Below are positions 35,751 to 47,332 of a stretch of 64,000 nucleotides of DNA, one piece after another. The DNA is taken from assembly GCA_033297205.1 (NCBI GenBank), contig MU859087.1:1-64000 (forward strand), given 5' to 3'. The notes beneath the pieces are model-generated. The model saw only the letters and a program-made list of their open reading frames with translations, was not told the DNA's origin and searched no databases. Within the stretch, counting starts at the first letter, position 1, and each line of letters opens with the position of its first letter. The DNA comes from Pseudoneurospora amorphoporcata (lineage: Eukaryota > Ascomycota > Sordariomycetes > Sordariales > Sordariaceae). The position numbers and the translations under genes were made by a program.

Positions 35751-37232
35751 ATGGACTACGACGACGATGCTCCGCCGGATCTCATCGAGACTACCGAGGT
35801 CGTAAATGAGGAGGAGAAGCCAGTCAAGGTTCCAATCACCATAGTAACAGGTTTGCTCTCCTTACCAATCTCGTTTTTGTTGGTCGACTTCCGCTAATAC
35901 CCTCTCAGGCTACCTTGGAGCGGGGAAGACCACCCTTTTGAACTATATTTTGACTGCCCAACATGGAAAGAAAATCGCCGTCATCATGAACGGTATGGCT
36001 GGCACTCGTGTCCTCGTCGTATTTGGAATGGTTAGCTGACGATTAGATAATAAGAGTTTGGAGACTGTTTGTCAATCCTTTGCTGCAACCCCATAGCACA
36101 ACTCTGCTAACGCTCGACCTAGCTTTGGACATTGAAAAGTCTCTCACCGTAAATAAGGACGGCGAGTCAGTCGAAGAATGGATGGAAGTTGGCAATGGCT
36201 GCATCTGCTGTTCGGTGAAGTAAGTTCTCAACGACTGGGCGTTATGCCCCCATCAGCTATAGTATACTTGAGCTGATCAAATCATGATCGTCTCAGAGAT
36301 ACCGGCGTGAATGCCATCGAATCTCTTATGGAGAAGAAGGGAAAGTTCGACTACATCTTGCTCGAAACAACCGGACTTGCTGACCCGGGGAACCTGGCCC
36401 CTCTCTTCTGGATGGATGATGGATTGGGAAGCACAATTTATCTCGACGGCATTGTGACATTAGTGGACGCTAAGAACATCTTGCGAAGCTTGGATGATCC
36501 CGCTGGCAAGGTCGAGGGACATGAAGAAAGTGATGAACACGGACATGGGCCAGTCATGACAACCGCTCATGTCCAGATATCACACGCTGATGCCATCGTA
36601 ATCAACAAGTCAGACTTGGTGAGCGAGGACGAGCTGCAGGCTGTTCAGGACAGGATCACGTCCATCAACGGGCTCGCCAAGATCCACATCACCAAGCAGA
36701 GTGTGGTCCCGGAGCTGGAAGGATTCTTGCTCGACCTGCACGCTTACGACCGCGTGGAGGAACTGGACAAGGCAAGTCTGGGCCACAGCCATCTCGACAA
36801 GGTAAGAGGCTCCCCTCATTTCTTTGTGACTGGCTACCACGACTAGTATCTATCTTGCTCCCATGAGACCAACTGACGTGAATGTAGACGATATCAACAC
36901 TATCTATCCCTTTACCGACCCTGGCATTAGGCCAAGTAGAAAAGCTGGATGCTTGGCTGAGGTCGGTTTTATGGGAGAATGTTCTTCCTGGACATGAGCA
37001 CGCTGCTGGCACGCCAGATTTCGAAATCCATCGATTGAAGGGTCGGTTGGTGCTCGAGGATGGTAGCGAGAAGATGGTACAGGGAGTAAGGGAGATTTTT
37101 GAGATTTTTGATAGCCCAGACAAGAGTGAGGGTCAAATCGCGGGAAAACTCGTGCTCATCGGGCGTCATTTGGTCGATTTCGACTTCCCTACAAGCCTCC
37201 AGCAAACTGTTGGTCTTGCGCAAAGCACCTAA
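35751..37232 (+). CDS. zng1: COG0523 zinc-metallochaperone GTPase (Zng1/CBWD type)
   Basis: Six exons (35751-35850, 35909-35992, 36055-36066, 36123-36219, 36297-36801, 36888-37232) encode 380 residues. Walker A (GYLGAGKT) is at 34-41, EFGD at 62-65, the metal-binding CxCC motif (GNGCICCS) at about 90-96, the G3-type ETTGLADPGNLAP after it, and NKSDL as the base-specificity motif. His-rich DEHGHGP and GHSHLD are extra metal ligands between the GTPase and the C-terminal domain. This family hands zinc to client enzymes such as methionine aminopeptidase in eukaryotes. Exon 3 is only 12 nt and encodes the EFGD motif; both flanking introns have good branch sites (AGCTGACG, TGCTAACG). The start is the first ATG; the frame upstream begins only with TTG. 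Confidence 0.9.
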
Positions 37233-37971
37233 GTAGTCGCTAGACAGAATTTAAGAGATGTGGGAAATCAGAAAGACGGATATTTTGTCAAATATAATCT
37301 TTCAGTGATTAAAAGGCCTTGATATGCTTGGTCTATCGTGATTTCTACGTAGTGTGCACTCTGCTCTTTAATACTTACCGTGGAGAGGCTCACAATCTAT
37401 TCGAATGTTTCGAGAAAAGGGGGAGACATGGCATGGAAGCACGGACCACGTCTCCTCAAATTCCCGTTCACTGAACCTATATCTGAACCCATGAAAAGGC
37501 TTTCTTTCCGCAAGTTTTGTTGTCTTTAATCGAAATGCCCTTGCCAGCCTTTGAGAAACCGTTTTCAACGTTGTTAACGGACGACCCCGCCAGTATATCA
37601 CAAAGTGACCGGGGGTATGGGATCGCATGGTAAGTAAAAATTACAAGCAAGTACCTAAAACTGTAACAGCTAGCTGGTACGTACCAAGGTCCACTGTAAA
37701 CGTCCCCACACCCTGGTGACCACTCCCGTCACTGCACAAGCGAGTGCGTGCCGTCCGCCTGGCCTGCAGCTCCCGCTCGTTTCTAAATCGCGACCATTCA
37801 CCTGCAAACATCCATTCATTCTCGCAGCGCACCACGACACCACCTCAACCATTCGTCACCTTCCACTCGACGGCACAACTTCCTAACCGCAACAACCGAA
37901 AAACAACATCCGTTTTTCCCTTCCTTCCGCTCGACCTCTCCGAGAGACCGGTCTAACAATCGCAGAAGATC
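37233..37971. other. Intergenic: promoter of NOT2 gene
   Basis: Lies between two plus-strand genes. Its second half is C/A-rich (about 37780-37960), like the unstructured 5' leaders of fungal housekeeping genes. I see no gene. Confidence 0.6.
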
Positions 37972-40347
37972 ATGAATCGGCCAGGTACGGTGGCAATCCC
38001 GCCCTCTTCATTCCAACATTCTTGTCGACTACCCCGCTGTTTGCCCTGCTGCCCTGTCTTCTCGAAATCCGCAATCGCCGACCACCGCTGTGATCATGCG
38101 CCGGCGCCGACAACTCGCCTACCCGAAACAGGTGCCGGACATTGGGTTGAGGCGAGGTCATGGACAGGCTGGTGGACAAGCTGGTGGTGCCGCTACCGAG
38201 GCGTCGGCGCGAGCCCGTGGACGTTGCCTTCTACATGCTTGCTTCTTTGTCCTGTCCGTAACTCGGACCATGATGTTTGGCAGGAGTTGTTGAGAGGGCC
38301 GGCCGTCACGACCAGTTTATCTTTGCGCCCCGTTATGACACCACTCACCAACTTCTCATAAAGCTGTCCTCGACGTTTTCGGTTCCGTTCTCTCCTACAG
38401 CGGCAGTGGCGCAGTCTTTCCTACCCAGACATACACCCCCTATGTTACATGTTATTTCCAAGTTTGTGGACACCACTGGTTGATAGTTGCTAACATTCTC
38501 TCGGGATGACAGGGGCAGTTCCCCAATCTTTACGCGGCATGTCTGGGTTCGGGGGGCAACAACAACAACCACAACAGCCTGGGCGTGGCGTAGCGAACAG
38601 ATTACCGAACGGAAAACTAGGTCAGGACTATAATGGGCCTTGGGTACAGTTGGGCCATGACTGACAACTGGTCTGGATATAGGGGCCGTGAGCGGCGGTT
38701 CTGGCTGGGCGTTTGGCTCGGGCATGCCCATGGGCGGGAGTCCTGGTGTTCCTCCTGGTACTACCAGACAGTTGGGTGGCGGGAACGTCAGCTTCGCGCA
38801 AAGTCTAAGCGGGTCGCAACCAGCGACACCGTTGGACCTGTCGTAAGTTCATTCGCCTCACGTTCCCCGTTTAAAGATTCCGTTGGGGGATTGGGCTGAA
38901 GGGCGGCTCGGACATCCCTCCCCTACGACTTGACGCCCTCGCCCTTCCTAGGCCATCCCTGCAGCTGGTGTATTCTTCTGTGCTAACATTCCCCAGAGAG
39001 TTTCCTACTTTGTCCAACACGTCAGGGCTGTCAACGGCGAACCAGGCCTCAATGTGGTCTACGGGGGCTCGTAACCTCGGAGGAGCAGTTCACCGCGGTC
39101 CTTCTACACCGCTTTCGCAGCAAGGGCAACAGGATGACTTCTTTTCGTCTCGACAACAATCGGCCCAAGGAGCTTTCAGATTTGGAAACCAAGGGAACTC
39201 GGGACAAACATCTCAAACACCCTCTAGCGTTACGGACGACTTCCCTCCGTTGAACAGGAGCGCAAACGGCGAACTAGGCGGCATGCCAGGCTTGGGATTC
39301 GGATCTACTCCATCCATTCACCCCAATCGGACAAACAACAGCTTGTTGAACGCACTAACAGGGAACACGCGCACCATAGACGGGCGCTCACCAACCGCTA
39401 TTGGACGCCCACAGGACCAGAGGAGCCCGGTCAACGAGGACGAAGGACGCCAGAAGCCGCCAGTGTATCGGGAAGACGGTATGGCTTCACGCTCCTCGGT
39501 GGGCGATGCTTCGCAAGCAGTTGGTAGCAGGAACCCGCTCGGCGCAATCGGGAACGACCCTCCGTCTGCTAAGGGCAAGGAAGAGGAGAAGGGCCGTGCC
39601 AGTGAAGTCCAAGATCCGTTGGAGGGCATGCCCGCCATCGACAAGTTTGGCTTGAAGGGTTTGCGCACCTTGATGAATAACTACCCCGACTACAACTCCC
39701 TCATCATCGGGATCGATCCTTCAAGTTTAGGGTTGCAGTTGGACTCTTCTGAGTATGTGTAACTGGACTTTCTGCGAGCCCGCGTACCAAGCTGACCTTC
39801 TTCAGGCTGTATTCCACCCAAATCTTTTCTATAATGGACGACGTCCCTCCCAGGCCGGCTGTGCCAAAGTTCAAGATACCTGAATGCTACATGGTCAAGA
39901 ACGTACAACCAATCGAGGCCAAGATTCAGAGCTTTAACGAGGAGACCTTGATGTGGATTTTCTACAGCTGCCCGGGCGATATCAAGCAGCAATTGGCTGC
40001 AGCTGAGCTGTGAGATTGCCTTCACTACCTTGCGTTTGGTCGTTGTTATGGAGCTGACAAATCTACTCAGAACGACGCGGAACTGGAGATGGCACAAGAA
40101 ACTTCAAGTGTGGCTCACCAAGGACGAGATGGGCAACACGGCTCAGCTGAGCCCGGCCCATGAACGGGGTTACTATATCGTATGGGACACCGTGAACTGG
40201 CACAAGGAGCGGGTAAGTAGCGGCCAGTGACTTGGTCTTGCTCTTATGGGCGGAGTGTGCTAACGATCTGCACAGCGAGAGTTTACCTTGTATTATTGCG
40301 ACTTGGAGACCAACCTGGGCGTTCCGCTGCCAGCAATAGGAGCTTAA
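37972..40347 (+). CDS. not2: CCR4-NOT complex subunit NOT2
   Basis: Seven exons (37972-37984, 38513-38620, 38683-38842, 38997-39752, 39806-40009, 40071-40212, 40276-40347) encode 484 residues. Phases join exactly at each junction. The N-terminal ~250 residues are Gly/Gln/Ser-rich (GFGGQQQQPQQPGRG). A conserved EFPTLSNTSG and DDFPPLNR pair resembles motifs that precede the NOT module. The C-terminal NOT box begins PAIDKFGLKGLRTLMNN and includes YPDYNSLIIGIDPSSLGLQL, LYSTQIFSIMDDVPPRP, SFNEETLMWIFYSCPGD, NWRWHKKLQVWLTKDE and EFTLYYCDLETNLG. NOT2 scaffolds the deadenylase complex and binds NOT1 with NOT3/5. The first exon is 13 nt and is followed by a 528-nt intron, long for this genome; the join is inferred from phase, branch site (TTGCTAAC) and plausibility. 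The C-terminal part is certain. Confidence 0.92.
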
Positions 40348-41447
40348 GTTTTGAAGACTCATCGGCACGGAATACGAGGTGCGTTCGTGCTTTGGGTTAT
40401 AGGGAAGGGTTTAGCTCGACACATCTAGAATACGTATCCTTCGCAGGGGCGGACATATCTAGTGAGGATAAACTGTGTATAGTAGCTCTTTGAGCGGACC
40501 ACATGGCTTAGGAGGTTAGTACATATCAAAACCTGCGCCATACAACCCAGGGCGTAGCGCTGTTGAATGGTTTATCGCGAAGGGGCTCATCTCGGATGAG
40601 TTGAGTTAGAGATCCCATGGGTTTCGGTCAGCGCAGTTCCATAAGAATACCAGCGGCACCGGACAGATGATTATCTGCATAGAATGGTCGGGACAACTTG
40701 TGCTTGATGTTCAGATTAGGTACTTTCAAGCTCCATCATTGGCGATTGAAAATTTCTACGTTTCTGGGCAGAACGTCGATCGTTTTGGTAATTACGCGCA
40801 ACCTCTTTGTTGTGTTGTTATCAGTTCCTGTTCACACGTGAAAGTTGTGTAATTTCGTTCATTGTTACACTGCGTCGGTGGCTTGGCATGACCCCACTAT
40901 AGTGGCTGTCAACGTAACCCAAATCCATGGATGTCACTGCTTTCCACTGCCAGTGGCTACCTCATCACTCGGGGTGTATCGCTGGTCGTAGGCAACCACC
41001 TCTTCTTCGCAATTCCAACTTTATCGGCTTCACTTTCTTCGGGCTCCTGTAATCATCAACTACATCCCAATACACAGCATCCATATGTTCAGACAATAAG
41101 AGCCATCTCCTTGCTCCAGAAAATATTGTCGACATCAACTGTCCTTGGCACGCTGCTTCCCTTAACCCCGTTAGTCATCGGCGTCGTCTTGCGACGCGCA
41201 TCTTACGTCGGGCGTCAGGGAGCAAAGCACGTTGCGGCGGAGATTCTTAAGCGACAACCAAAACGGAACTTAGCCGACACAAAAACACCATACTACCGAT
41301 CTGTATATATCGCTCAACACGTTCCACGACTTCCCGGCCTTGATTGTCCGCTCGAAGGAACTGGTTACTCATCGACAGCCCAAGCCCCCCTCGCGCAACC
41401 GGACGACTACGAAACGAAAGGGGCTCAGAAAACAACCGAAAGAGACA
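40348..41447. other. Intergenic: promoter of CUE-domain gene
   Basis: Lies between two plus-strand genes. An open frame at 40931-41545 overlaps the start of the CUE gene in another frame and has no family character; it is probably leader sequence. I see nothing else. Confidence 0.55.
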
Positions 41448-42217
41448 ATGGCGGAGGAAGAGATCAACCTCCCATCCCTGGTCATCGTGTTGTTGATCAC
41501 CGGTCTAGCAGTACGCTACTTCTTCTTCAGCGGAAATGCGTCTAGAGCAAATCGCCAGCCGGGCGGGACAGGCGGCGTAACACTGGAGGAGTTACAAAGA
41601 CGAAGAGAACGAGAACGAGAGGCGGCAGTCGAAACGGTACAGCAGATGTTTCCGCAGGTAGACAGACGGACCATCTTGTGGGATTTGCAGCGCCATGGGG
41701 GGAACCTGCAGGCTACGACGGAGAGGATTTTGGCGGGGAGAACGGAGACTGTAAGTTCTGCCTCCTTTACACATGTTCCAAGTGTTTTTCTCCATGCTTC
41801 GCATAATGCGATGTTGCTTGTCTAGTTAAGAAGACCTTTCGCTAACACCCAGTGTCAACCTCCTTCTAGCCTCCGATCACCTTCCAACCTCCTCCCCCGC
41901 CCACCTCGCCAGAGACAATCGCTGCCGCGCAGCAAAGCGCAACCGCCGCCGCCAATAAGCCAGCGGAAATGAAGACCCACCCGGATCTGATTACGAGGTA
42001 CAACTTAAAGGATAAACTCGCCAGCGCCGGCCCTTCGGATGATGCGGGGGCGGCGGCAGGTGCTGCCCCTAAGATTGGTGGTTGGAGCTCAAATCGCGAG
42101 GAGAGGCAATCGTTGCTGCAGAAGAGGAGGGATCAGATGATTATTGAGGCGAGAAGGAAAATGGAGGCAAAGATTGCGGCGGAGAAGGCTGCTGCCGCTG
42201 GTGCTTCTAGCAACTGA
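41448..42217 (+). CDS. ER-membrane CUE-domain protein (Cue1-like)
   Basis: Two exons (41448-41750, 41870-42217) encode 216 residues. An N-terminal membrane helix (LPSLVIVLLITGLAVRYFFF) is followed by a CUE ubiquitin-binding domain at about residues 58-96 (AAVETVQQMFPQVDRRTILW...GGNLQATTERIL; the MFP and LL-like positions are visible). Then comes a Pro-rich linker, THPDLITRYNLKDKLASAG and a basic coiled tail with RREERQSLLQKRR-like character. The order of parts matches yeast Cue1, which recruits the Ubc7 conjugating enzyme to the ER membrane for protein quality control. The C-terminal segment NREERQSLLQKRRDQMI is similar to tails found in fungal members. Whether it binds Ubc7 cannot be seen. 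Confidence 0.85.
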
Positions 42218-42813
42218 AGGCTCTCAGGGCTTGAGGTTGGCACTGTGATGGCTAAATAGGGGGTGCCAGCTGTATGCGGAGAACAGAAGAGCGTACAATT
42301 TTAAAGCAGAAAAGCTGATGGGAGATGGTGCTCAAGGGAGGGTCTTTTTTGGAGTTTGCTCATATCTCACTGTTTGGAGCATGTAGAGACTGCAAGCGAC
42401 GCCAGGAACTAGGCATCATCAGATGGGACGTGTCGAATACAGGGCGGATAGACCGGAGGTGTGCCCTGTGGTCAAAGTTGGGAACTGGTTTTTAGCGTAA
42501 TTACCACTTTAGAAGAAGACGTTTATACTCGAAGGGTTGGGAGCTCAATACACCGAATGTGCGGCGACAGCCACATCAAGGACTGGCACTGCAGCTTCAA
42601 GTTGTCTTAAGCTTTCATATTTGGGAGGTCAAACCCTACATCCCAGGTCTCTCAAAAGTTGCAGCGTCCAGCGTTAATATCCTGCAGCCGCTCTTGGTCA
42701 ACCAGATCATTAGACCTTGCACCCCAAACTCAAATTCTACGAGCTGGCTTTGATCCAAGTCCGTTTCAAACAAACGAGAGGTCATCAAGGCATTGCAGGA
42801 ACAATGGGCCGCC
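42218..42813. other. Intergenic region
   Basis: Lies between two plus-strand genes; it would hold the 3' UTR of the CUE gene and the promoter of the next. I see no element. Confidence 0.6.
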
Positions 42814-43881
42814 ATGAATCCAAATAAGGGAAGTCCCAAGGCAGTCCCGCTGACGCCGCCTTCAAACAGACGCCCTTCCTTATTGCGTTCTGTGTTCTCA
42901 ATATCATCGTTTCAGCACCACCTATCTCTATCCAGTAGCACCGAAGAGTCCCCTAGTCAGCCCGCCTCCGCTCCGTCCACACCTATCTCGACAACACCGC
43001 CATCACAAGATATAACCGCAGCCGAGAAGATGTCAGAAGCTGAAACAGAATACTTCATGCCTGACTTGGCCTCTCCAATGAGCACCCCAGGACGTGGACT
43101 CGTGCCATTCTCAACAGGGTCCAAGACACTGGGAATCGATTGGCGATATGGAGCTCAAGGTAAGCACGAACTGGCCGATTTCATCCCCTATGTTCCGTCC
43201 GAGTTTTTCGCAAGCTAGTCGTTGAAGCCCTCAGAGGATTAACCATCATCGTCTCCAGGCACAAGTCTCCTCGTCAACGCAGCCGAAGAATCACGCCGCA
43301 GTGGGAACAGCACCTCCAGTTCCAACTTTGAGCGATCAACCTACATCACAGGACTCCAGAACCTACTCAACGGGCTACCACCAGATCTACGCGAAGCCGA
43401 AATGGCCACACTGCAACATGCCATTCCGCCAGCGGTAGTGAGCAAGATCGTTCAAGAAAATAGTCCTGCCAAAGACAACAGGCCTGATACAAGACAACAC
43501 AAAGATAAGGACATCTACAGGGAAAACTCGCTCCACAAGTTCCTTTTCTGGTTCTTTTGCTTCATTGATGGATGGGTCTGGTTCATATGGCCAAAACTTC
43601 TGTGTTTCTATGTCAGAATGAAGCAGATCAGCCAGGATCACGGTCAAGAGGTGGCGGGCAGTCTGGGGAGAGGCGCGTTGTCGGTTGCTGGGGCCATCGT
43701 CTTCGTTGTCAATCAGGAACCCGTGATGGAGGGGGCGCAGGCGATTAGCAAATGGACATATGAAGGGGTGAGGGGAGCTGTGACGGACTTTGTGGCGATG
43801 AAGGTTGCTGAGAGGAGTAGAAGCAAGAAGGACGACCGGGAGGAGGAGGATGGGAAGCGTGAGGAGGTCAAGTTGTCTTAG
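42814..43881 (+). CDS. Fungal membrane protein of unknown function
   Basis: Two exons (42814-43159, 43259-43881) encode 322 residues. The start ATG sits in an ideal context (GCCGCCATG); the open frame extends upstream only with a TTG. The first ~100 residues are Ser/Pro/Thr-rich and likely disordered. A conserved-looking middle follows (YITGLQNLLNGLPPDLREAE, TLQHAIPPAVV). One aromatic-rich hydrophobic segment (KFLFWFFCFIDGWVWFIWPK, extending to LLCFYVRM) at about 215-240 is membrane-embedded, with a second weakly hydrophobic part (GALSVAGAIVFVVNQ) after it. The tail is basic then acidic (RSRSKKDDREEEDGKREE). I do not recognise the family. It has no signal peptide and no catalytic motif. The splice join keeps frame and removes stops. 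Confidence 0.8.
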
Positions 43882-44700
43882 CGGGAGCAATACAAGTACT
43901 TGTGGTAGACTGGTAGGCGAGCAGGAGTATCAAAGCAGTGGCAAGAGTCATTGGATATCTGTGTAAAACGGTTGACCCGACGTTGCGGAATGAGCGGATC
44001 TCTCGTGGGGGCGTGACGGATTTGGTCACAGCCAGTTACAGTAAGAAGTTGGCTGAGGATACCCCGAACCATTCCCTGGCCCACCAACGAAACAGCTGGA
44101 ACTCGGGGCCGACCGGAATCACATTTCCATAACATGAAGTTGAGGTGATCACCGTGGGCACCATCGCGTGCCTCTACAACGTAGTGGAAGAAATATACTT
44201 GGTGTATCGCGTCCTTCGTAGAGGAATGAGACAAGGACCAGGAAAGGTCGAAGTAGTCCTTTCGGCCCCATGTTTTGCGGAGAGGATCGGTTTCCAGCGT
44301 TCCTGGTTATGTACCTAAAGCTCTTCTCTAAGGTAGTGAATGGTGCAGAATTACCCTAGAGTACTAAGCGTTCAAGATGGGGTTCAGTGCGGAGCAACGG
44401 CTGATAAGATAAAGGCGGCTCCTACGACAGGGATCATAACCTCGAGCTTCGACTTAGAAATTTTTTGCTGTTGCAGGTACCAGGCCCATAGCCAGACGCT
44501 TTCTCTTCCCATTTCTCGTCCTTTTCCCACCTTTTCCCGCCCGTCATCCCCATCACACTCCACGCCGACGACAATTTGTTTGATTGTCCGACTCCTATCG
44601 TCTCAACCCACGATCAATCCATCAAACTAAGTCGTTGACGGATCCGAGTGTGTGCCGCCACCTTATCAGTCCCGTCGCGTCGCTGTAGCCGTCGCCAAAC
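43882..44700. other. Intergenic: promoter of the helicase gene
   Basis: Lies between two plus-strand genes. The last ~200 nt are C/T-rich before the ATG at 44701. I see no gene. Confidence 0.6.
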
Positions 44701-46644
44701 ATGAGGACCAGCGTATTGCGCCAGGCCGGCCTCTGCCGTGCCGCCCTCGCTGCCCGCCATCTTCAGATCTCCTCCAAGCCCTCGGCTGCCCTCTTGAGCC
44801 AGGTCACCCGCGCCGTCGCTGTCCAGTCCCTTCCTTCGGCCTCTCTTCCTCGCTTCTATTCGGCCGAGGCCTCTGCCCGAAGCGACGCCGCTGCCTCCAG
44901 TGGTCTCGTTACCCGCTTCGCCGACCTCGCCTCTCTGGGTGTTCATGAGAACGTTGTCCGCGCCATCACTCATGGCATGGGCTACGAGAACATGACCGAC
45001 GTTCAGTCTATGACCATCAGCCCCGCTCTCAAGGGCAAGGACATGTACGCCTAGATCCTTCACCTCCATTTCTGCGCCTCCAACAGTTGCTAACGTGAAA
45101 CTTTTAGTGTTGCCCAAGCCAAGACCGGAACTGGCAAGACGCTTGGTTTCCTCGTCCCCGTGATCCAGAAGATCATCGCCCAAGATCCCGCGCTCGCCAA
45201 CAGGTTTGGTGGCCCTAGAGCTCGTTCTGATGACATCCGCGCCATCGTCATCTCGCCAACCCGCGAGCTTGCGGAGCAAATCGGAGAGGAGGCCCGTAAG
45301 TTGGTGAAGGGAACCGGTGTTATCGTCCAGACTGCCGTTGGTGGTACCCAGAAGAGGGACATGCTGTACAAGACCCGCCAGCAGGGCTGCCATATCCTTG
45401 TTGGCACCCCCGGTCGCCTGAACGATTTGCTTTCCGACAGCAACAGCGGAATCGACGCCCCCAGACTCTCGACCCTTGTCCTTGACGAGGCCGATAGAAT
45501 GCTCGAAGTTGGTTTCGACGAAGAGCTTCGTCAGATCATCAACTACCTTCCTGATCGCAAGATTCTTCCCCGCCAGACACTGCTTTTCTCTGCCACTATA
45601 CCCAAGGATGTTGTTGGTCTCGCCAGAAGCTACATCGACAAGAACAACTTCGAGTTCGTGCAGACCGTCAAGGCCGACGAGGTCCTGACCCACGACCGTA
45701 TCCCTCAGTACATTGTTCCCTGCAAGGGCTTCGAAAACATCTACCCGACCATGCTGGAGCTCGTGGAGAAGGCCATCAACGAGTCCAGGACCAACCCCGA
45801 TGCTCTTCCTTTCAAGGCCATCGTCTTCTTGCCTACTACCGCTGAGGTAATCATGGCCAACGCGATCTTCAGGCGTCTTCAGTGGAAGTTCAGGCACATT
45901 CCCAAGACTTGGGACATTCACTCCAAGCTCACCCAGAACGCCAGAACTCGTGCCGCCGAGGAGTTCAAGAACGCTCGCACAGGTATCCTCTTCTCCTCCG
46001 ACGTTACCGCCAGAGGCATGGATTTCCCCAACGTTTCCCACGTCATCCAGACCCACACCCCCCCCAACAGGGAGCAGTACATTCATCGTCTCGGACGTAC
46101 CGGCAGAGCCAACAAGCCTGGCCAGGGCTGGCTTATCGTTCCCGACATCGAGCTCCACATGGCGAGAAGCAGACTTCCCGGTCTCCCCATCAAGCGTAAC
46201 GAGGAGCTCGAGTGCGCTTCCGTCAACGCCGCTGATTCCGGCAAGGAGTTGCCCGCTAACTTCCAGCACGTCCTTGATGCGGCATCCAAGCTCCCCGAGG
46301 ATCTCTTCAGGGACTGCTACTCGTCCTACCTCGGTGGCGCTCTTCAGGGCATCGATCGCCAGTCTTTGGTCTATGCTCTCAACGACCTCGCCAAGCACGG
46401 CTGGGGCTTGCCCGAGCCTCCTGCTGTCCGCCAGAGCATCATGAAGCACATGGGCCGTGTCCAGGGTCTGAGAGTCGAGAGCCCACAGCAGTCTGTGCGC
46501 CCCATGGGCAGCGGGCCTGGCCACCGCCGTGATCTCAACACTCGCGGCCCGCGTCGCCAGTCCGATGATCCCTTCGAGAACGTTCTCCACAGGGCTCAGG
46601 ACATCGATCGCCGCCCTACCCGCCGCCAGCAGGCCAGCTTCTAA
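44701..46644 (+). CDS. mss116: Mitochondrial DEAD-box RNA helicase, Mss116-like
   Basis: Two exons (44701-45044, 45108-46644) encode 626 residues. The N-terminus (MRTSVLRQAGLCRAALAARH) is rich in Arg and Ala without acidic residues, a mitochondrial presequence. Helicase motifs follow in order: Q-motif region (FADLASLGVHENVVRAI, Q of DVQSM), motif I AQAKTGTGKT at about 117-126, Ia PTRELAEQ, Ib GTPGR, II DEAD at about 240, III SAT, then DVTARGMDFP and HRLGRTGR (about 440-447). A basic C-terminal tail (RRDLNTRGPRRQSDD, RRPTRRQQASF) is usual for Mss116/CYT-19 proteins, which remodel group I and II intron RNAs and other mitochondrial RNAs. The intron splits motif I's preceding residues (KD-IVAQAKTG). 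Codon use is strongly biased to C-ending codons, indicating high expression. Confidence 0.95.
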
Positions 46645-47332
46645 ACTTCTTACGAGCTGGGTCTAACTGTTCATTTGGCGACGAATGGGTTGTTCATTTT
46701 TCCCGATGAAAGAAGATGCTTGCGGGGTCGTTCTGTCTTACATAAGAAGAGCATGAGACAGACACCGTTTCGAACCGTGGTATCGGGTCCCCCCTGTATT
46801 TCCTTTCCGTACTGTTCGACATTGATACCATCTGTACTATAGCATAATTATCACGGGAAAGCAAGGCCGGAGTTTCTTTTTGTTTCCATACATTGGGGAT
46901 GGTTTGTTGTCTATGGAAATGTTTCCTCCAGATAGACAGCGGACAACACACACAAAAGAGGGGTAGTACAGTCTTTGTCAGTTCCGTGGTCAAGAGAGAG
47001 GGGGGGGGGGGGACTTTTGTTCAAAAAAAAGGGGACTGGGACTGGTGGACATACAACACTCGGGACTGGCTGGAGCTGGGGGGCTAGGGGCGTACTCTTT
47101 GTTTTTGATTTGTATAGGGAAAAGAATTGGGGCCAATCTCGACTTTAGATAGAACATATTCTGTTCTTGTTCTTGAATTTCATCATGACTTATTCACTGA
47201 TCTCTTCGGTGCTTTACGATGTCCATGTTGCCGGCAGGTTAGATATGTTATCGTATGCCATGGCATCAATAAACTTTCTATCCTGTACGTAATGTTATGC
47301 TTCCCTTCAATCAGGAGCCATAGTCTAGTTCA
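46645..47332. other. Convergent intergenic region with poly(G) run
   Basis: Lies between the helicase gene and the 3' end of a minus-strand gene. It includes a homopolymer G run of about 13 at 47000-47012, after a GA-rich stretch. I see no gene. Confidence 0.6.

Noticed and set aside
40931..41545. 204-codon plus-strand frame upstream of the CUE gene
   Set aside because: It overlaps the start of the CUE gene in another frame, and the CUE gene's frame has clear membrane and CUE motifs.
44614..46590. 658-codon open frame on the minus strand, antisense to the Mss116-like helicase
   Set aside because: It is a mirror of the helicase's strongly biased C-ending codons, which suppress stops on the opposite strand. 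The plus strand carries all DEAD-box motifs in order; the antisense product is Gly/Leu/Val-rich with no domain.
46999..47012. Poly(G) run of about 13
   Set aside because: Simple homopolymer in a 3' intergenic region; more likely a sequencing or replication-slippage feature than a functional element.
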